Origin: Coptis chinensis
Lineage: Eukaryota; Streptophyta; Magnoliopsida; Ranunculales; Ranunculaceae
Direction: 5' to 3'
DNA: 64,000 bases
Assembly: GCA_015680905.1 (NCBI GenBank)
Contig: CM027378.1
Coordinates: 43,807,001-43,871,000 of the forward strand
This document shows positions 60,301-64,000 of this stretch, piece after piece; the stretch's first letter is position 1, and each line of letters opens with the position of its first letter. A program made the translations under genes and the position numbers. Below the pieces are notes generated by a model that searched no databases, was not told where the DNA came from, and saw only the letters and a program-made list of their open reading frames with translations.

Positions 60301-60964
60301 TATTTTTGTGATTTTTTTTTTGTGTCGTTGGGCTGGTTGCAGGTGTCAATGACTTTCGTGGTTCCTAGAGGAAGGACATATAAGAGATCAAATGTTTCTT
60401 TTTAGAGCTATTCGGACTTGTTCTATCTGCGTATTTTGTTTGCAATATACTTAATGATTTTACTTTATTACGTTCTTGAATATTATCTCACTATTGAATA
60501 AAATGTTATTTTAGTTAACACTTGCGACCTATGAATAAATTTAGAAGTAAAGGTAGCTATTTGGTGAATGAAATGTGTTTGGTTTATGTGCTTGTATGTT
60601 TAGGGCTTGAATGAGATGTACATGTTGTGTATTATATGTGGGATGTTTATGACAATAGCAGGTGGCAGTAGCTCAATAATGGGACTGAAAAATTTAAATT
60701 TTTTTTTCAGAAGCTTCCAAATTTTGTAACGGATATAGCCGTTACAGACCATACAAGCGTGACAAATCAACCCATGTGTGACAACCGTTAGAAATGTATT
60801 AGTAACGAATAAATCTATTAGTAAAGTTAATTTAAGTAATGGATATAATTGTTACTAATTTTCGGTGCAATTGACTGTAACACCCCAGATGTAACGGATA
60901 TATCTGTTACTAAAAAATTTAGTTACGATAATAGCTGTTACTAAGTGCCTTTTTTGGTGTATTG
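57350..60964. mobile_element. 3.6-kb non-autonomous CACTA element
   Basis: Starts CACTACACCGAAATGG and ends TTTTTTGGTGTATTG (expected ...GTGTAGTG; one base changed). It is flanked by AGA at 57347-57349 and 60965-60967. LTR G gives the uninterrupted target (CAATGAGAGTAGTG in the minus reading, near 52095). GGATATATC, CTGTTACTAA and GTAACGGATAT motifs crowd both ends, as in the large CACTA element. No transposase signal inside; the frame at 57652-57954 is unassigned. A splice-like segment near 60340 reads FVVPRGRTYKRSNVSF but I cannot name it. Confidence 0.93.
58740..58930 (+). repeat. Tandem duplication of about 95 bp
   Basis: GGGGGGAATCCTCCTTAATT through GGTTAAGGGATTG (58740-58837) is repeated at 58838-58930, nearly identical except for a 6-bp difference (AAGTTT) and a few substitutions. 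Recent by its similarity. Confidence 0.92.
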
Positions 60965-61623
60965 AGAGTAGTGTTGTGATTTATTTAAACTAAATTAATT
61001 ATAAATTAATTAAACTAACAATGCAATAAACTAATTATAAATTAAACTAATTCAAACTAAGCAATTAAAAGGTGAATTTAATGAATAGGAAAAACATAGA
61101 GGAAGGATTAATCCATCTATGTGAAGCTATGATTATTCTAACTAGTTTCTATTGTTTTAATCTTAACCTTATTTAATCTACACAAAGTAAAACAACAAAA
61201 GTCACAATTTGTATTGATCCCTAACCAATCCTAACAATCTCTGTACTAAGATATGATTAGCATAAGAGAAATTCTCCTCCACAAATCTCTTTGTGGAGTT
61301 TCATTTCTCTAGTTCAACTTCTATAATCTCTATCTCTAAACAACTATAGACTTGAACTTGAAGCACATAAGACAATAAGAAAACTAAAGAAGAACAATCA
61401 TAACCCTCACATAGAATTTATAAAACTCCTCTAATGGAGTTTATGGAGTTTTAGCCTAGTTTCATTTGGTTCATTAACAATAAACAATAATAAGAAGACA
61501 TAATTAAATTAAACTAAACTTATATTAATAAAACTAATGGTGTAATGGAGTTGGAGCCAAGAACATTAAACCCTAATTACTCTAAACTAATTGGGGAAGG
61601 AAGCAGATATATTTCTAACTAAT

Positions 61624-61625
<2 letters not shown>

Positions 61626-61655
<30 letters not shown>
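61626..61655. repeat. GA dinucleotide microsatellite
   Basis: Fifteen tandem GA units in LTR H, the inverted equivalent of the CT run at 51403-51440 in LTR G but shorter. Confidence 0.95.
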
Positions 61656-61657
<2 letters not shown>

Positions 61658-62244
61658 CCTAATTTACAATTAAACTAAAAAGGGGAGTAGCCAAGTTTTG
61701 TTTAGCCTTAACCTTCTTTATATAGGAGAGAGTTAGGTTTACAATTTCATACATGGGCTTTTAGGCTAGGTTATGAACCCATAAATCAAGTTCATAACCC
61801 AATTGGTTGAAAACAAGAATTCCAATTTTGGTCGTGTTACTGTAGCATGTATTTTCACTAATGTATACTACTCTGATCGAGTCAAGGCCTAGACCATTGG
61901 AAATTGTTTTATGAGTCGGTCATTTTGATATAAAATGGGCCCAAATCCGAGGCCTAAGTCCGAAGATATGGCTTTTTGAAGTTCTGTTGACTTTTCTTCA
62001 GCTCTCTAATCCGATTTTGACTTTCACTTTATAGTTTTGACTTGGGCTTTCTTCATGGAACTTCCCTATCAATCACTTTAGCTCTTTTTAGCGCCAAATT
62101 AGTAACGAATTGATATTTATTCAACTCCGAAGCCTGCAATAGTCAAAAGCACGTAATTAGTGATAAACTTATATTATTAATAACATAATTAACTAAATAG
62201 AAATACTATTAAAGGGTTTAAACTACAATTTTGGGCTCTTATCA

Positions 62245-64000
62245 GGCATAGTTTCTAATCTACAGATATTACATGCAAACTTTTCAAAAACTTCAAAGTC
62301 ACAAATGAATTTCTACATATTGTGCATCATTCTTATTTGAGCATACATGGCTTATGAATATGAACCGCAATCGTAATGGAATTACAATGCAAATTCAGAA
62401 CCTTGTTCTTGTTGTGGTAGTCCGTATCATTGGGCGTCTTAATGTACATCATATACCGAGTTCGAGCCTTTTATGGAATATTCTTACAACTACGAACCTC
62501 AATTATCAAATTTCCATAGTACCCAATACAAGAATGAGTTTTCTAATCATATAGACAACTCATGGAATTCCACCACAAATAGTCAACCATCATTTATATA
62601 TCCACCCGGTCAATCAGAATATGGGTTCACTAATAGTCCATTACCATTTACATCTCCATTCATTTCAAATTCATATTCCACTCCACCATCTATCAGAGAC
62701 CAACTTTACCAAGAAATGGCCGATCAAACAATTCAAATACACCAAATAGCAAAGACCTTCTATTCTCTCCAATCTATTTTAATCAATACCACCTCTGAGA
62801 CTAATATTCTTCCCACCAATCAAGAACCCAACCAAAAAGAGGAACAAGGTGTTGCCATAACAGAGCCAATTATTAAAGCTCATCCTGATATTTATGACCA
62901 ATTAAAACCACATCACCATCCACCTGACTATCGTGTGAATTTCCATATTCTATGATGATAACTATATGCATGAGAACACTTCAACAAAAGAAGCTCTAGA
63001 ACCTGTGTTGGGGAGTAACTCAACAAACTTGGATGAAGACATTGAGGAAATTTATGAAGTTCTAGATAAAGAGGACAAAGAAAATGAAGTGCCTCGAGAA
63101 TAGGATATAAATTTTATAGTGGAAAGTGGATCTAATTTTAGTTTGGCCATTAAAGAATTATCGATGGAACAAATTTGTGACATCCTATTGCAGCTATAAA
63201 CCACAATCGTGTAGAAACGCCAAAACTATATGAAGAATTCCCTGAGTTCTCAAGTTCATATGAAGAACCACCACCCGACCATCATTCCCCAAGTTAACAC
63301 CTCTCGAAAGCCAACCTCAATTCATAAAAAATCCACAATATTCTGAGGACTGCACCACTAAACCTTTTCAAAGAAACCTTAAGCTCGCACTTAAGCCAAT
63401 TGCCTTTGAAATCCTTCATAATTTTCTAAACCTCCCCAATAAAGAAACTTTGCCCAACATACAAACTCCCAAGACTATCATTCCAGTTGAGAAGAGCCCC
63501 GCATTGATTGAAGTGCCAGAAAAATAAGAAATAGAATCTAAGGTGGAATATGAGTTCTTGAGAGCATACGATGATCCCTTTATTTAAGTGGTTGAAAAAC
63601 CCAGTTTGCCATATGTCGCATCATCTAAGCCTTATGAAGAATAACTACTACCACACTCACACTCTCTTGGATAATTCAAACATGACGGGTTATTGCATAA
63701 ATTCCATGATGGTTTACATAAGATTTCTCTTATCATTCTGCATTTTACACTCCATATGCATCATTTCATTCTATTTGGGGGTAAATGCTCTACTATGTTT
63801 TTCTGTATAGACTATTAGTATATAGTTAACAGCATATCATCCATCTTATATGCATAGTCTTGGGAAATCTGACTTAAAACGACCCCACATATAGTCTTGA
63901 ATATTTGACTATAAAATATTCACGTTATGTTTTCTCGATGTATTCCATGGGAGTGCATCATTAAGGTAAACGGACCACTCTACTTTGAGTGTGTGGTTGT
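62245..64000 (+). mobile_element. E5: second copy of the pol-less gag-like element, cut by the window edge
   Basis: Begins GGCATAGTTTCTAATCTAC immediately after LTR H and is collinear with the inverted sequence 48590-46780 of E4: leader end, gag-like ORF, then the TTAAGGTAAACGGACCA block near 63963. It may be joined to LTR F as its 5' LTR, with LTR H inserted later. No pol appears between the ORF and the conserved block, as in E4. Confidence 0.65.
62347..63800 (+). pseudogene. E5 gag-like CCHC protein, decayed
   Basis: ATG 62347 opens MAYEYEPQS, then a stop, WNYNANSEPCSCCGSPYHW, a stop inside the knuckle (before the last Cys), and a frame open to 62955 (NEFSNHIDNSWNS; QLYQEMADQTIQIHQIAKTF; KAHPDIYDQLKPHHHPPDYR). 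A frameshift near 62940 is followed by the acidic block (NLDEDIEEIYEVLDKEDK) and later frameshifts and stops. It ends with the LHHFILFGG-like motif near 63780. Same layout as the E4 copy at 46960-48471, with more damage. Confidence 0.7.

Larger units (their letters stand above)
57169..62244 (-). repeat. LTR H (apparent solo LTR) split by a CACTA element
   Basis: The minus reading starts TGATAAGAGCCC at 62244, runs to 60965, jumps over the CACTA insertion and finishes 57349-57169 at the inverted TGATAAAT end. It is close to LTR G throughout. No internal sequence of its own is attached, so it is probably a solo LTR. GA microsatellite at 61626-61655. Confidence 0.85.

Noticed and set aside
1..64000. 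tRNA, rRNA, CRISPR and organelle-derived sequence
   Set aside because: No cloverleaf-compatible A/B box pair, rRNA block, spaced repeat array or plastid or mitochondrial gene was recognised by eye; a dedicated scan could still find a diverged tRNA.

Overview
The window is intergenic, transposon-packed plant DNA, most likely from a eudicot. It is AT-rich and holds no intact host gene. Nearly every coding signal belongs to Ty3/Gypsy LTR retrotransposons or to CACTA (En/Spm) DNA transposons. The plant origin is clear from Gypsy pol with downstream extra ORFs, TNP2-type transposase, and captured fragments of plant gene families (SKU5-like oxidase, kelch, SCP-like phosphatase, CCT epsilon, class XI-type myosin).

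Left part (1-12.2 kb). A plus-strand Gypsy RT-RNase H fragment (1-1786) is followed by a minus-strand Gypsy element E0 (2316-12008). E0 has LTRs with TGATAA...TTATCA ends and a probable TAACT/GAACT target duplication. It carries a decayed RNase H-integrase region and two related extra ORFs downstream of pol. Its 5' LTR is fused directly to RT by a deletion.

Central nest (12.8-48.6 kb). Four elements are stacked in alternating orientation. Outer element E4 (minus; 3' LTR at 12787-13479, gag-like ORF at 46960-48471, no pol) is split by Gypsy E1 (plus; pol at 13689-15925, 3' LTR at 42109-43686). E1 is split by Gypsy E2 (18592-41808, minus, target duplication ACCGT). E2 is split by a 16.9-kb CACTA transposon (20018-36936, target duplication TTA). 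The uninterrupted target sequence of each of the two inner insertions is preserved in the partner Gypsy copy, so both boundaries are fixed to the base. The CACTA element carries a decayed TNP2 transposase gene, an intact five-exon second gene (461 codons) and fragments of at least five host genes.

Right part (49-64 kb). A foldback repeat, two plus-strand PPT-LTR units (LTR G 50782-52269, LTR F 55763-57087), a head-to-head inverted junction between the two extra ORFs near 53577, and a minus-strand LTR H (57169-62244) split by a second, 3.6-kb CACTA element (57350-60964, target duplication AGA). That element shares the subterminal motif of the large CACTA element. The window ends inside another copy (E5) of the pol-less gag-like element.

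No RNA genes, CRISPR arrays or organelle inserts were recognised. All protein-family names come from motif recognition by eye, not from database searches.
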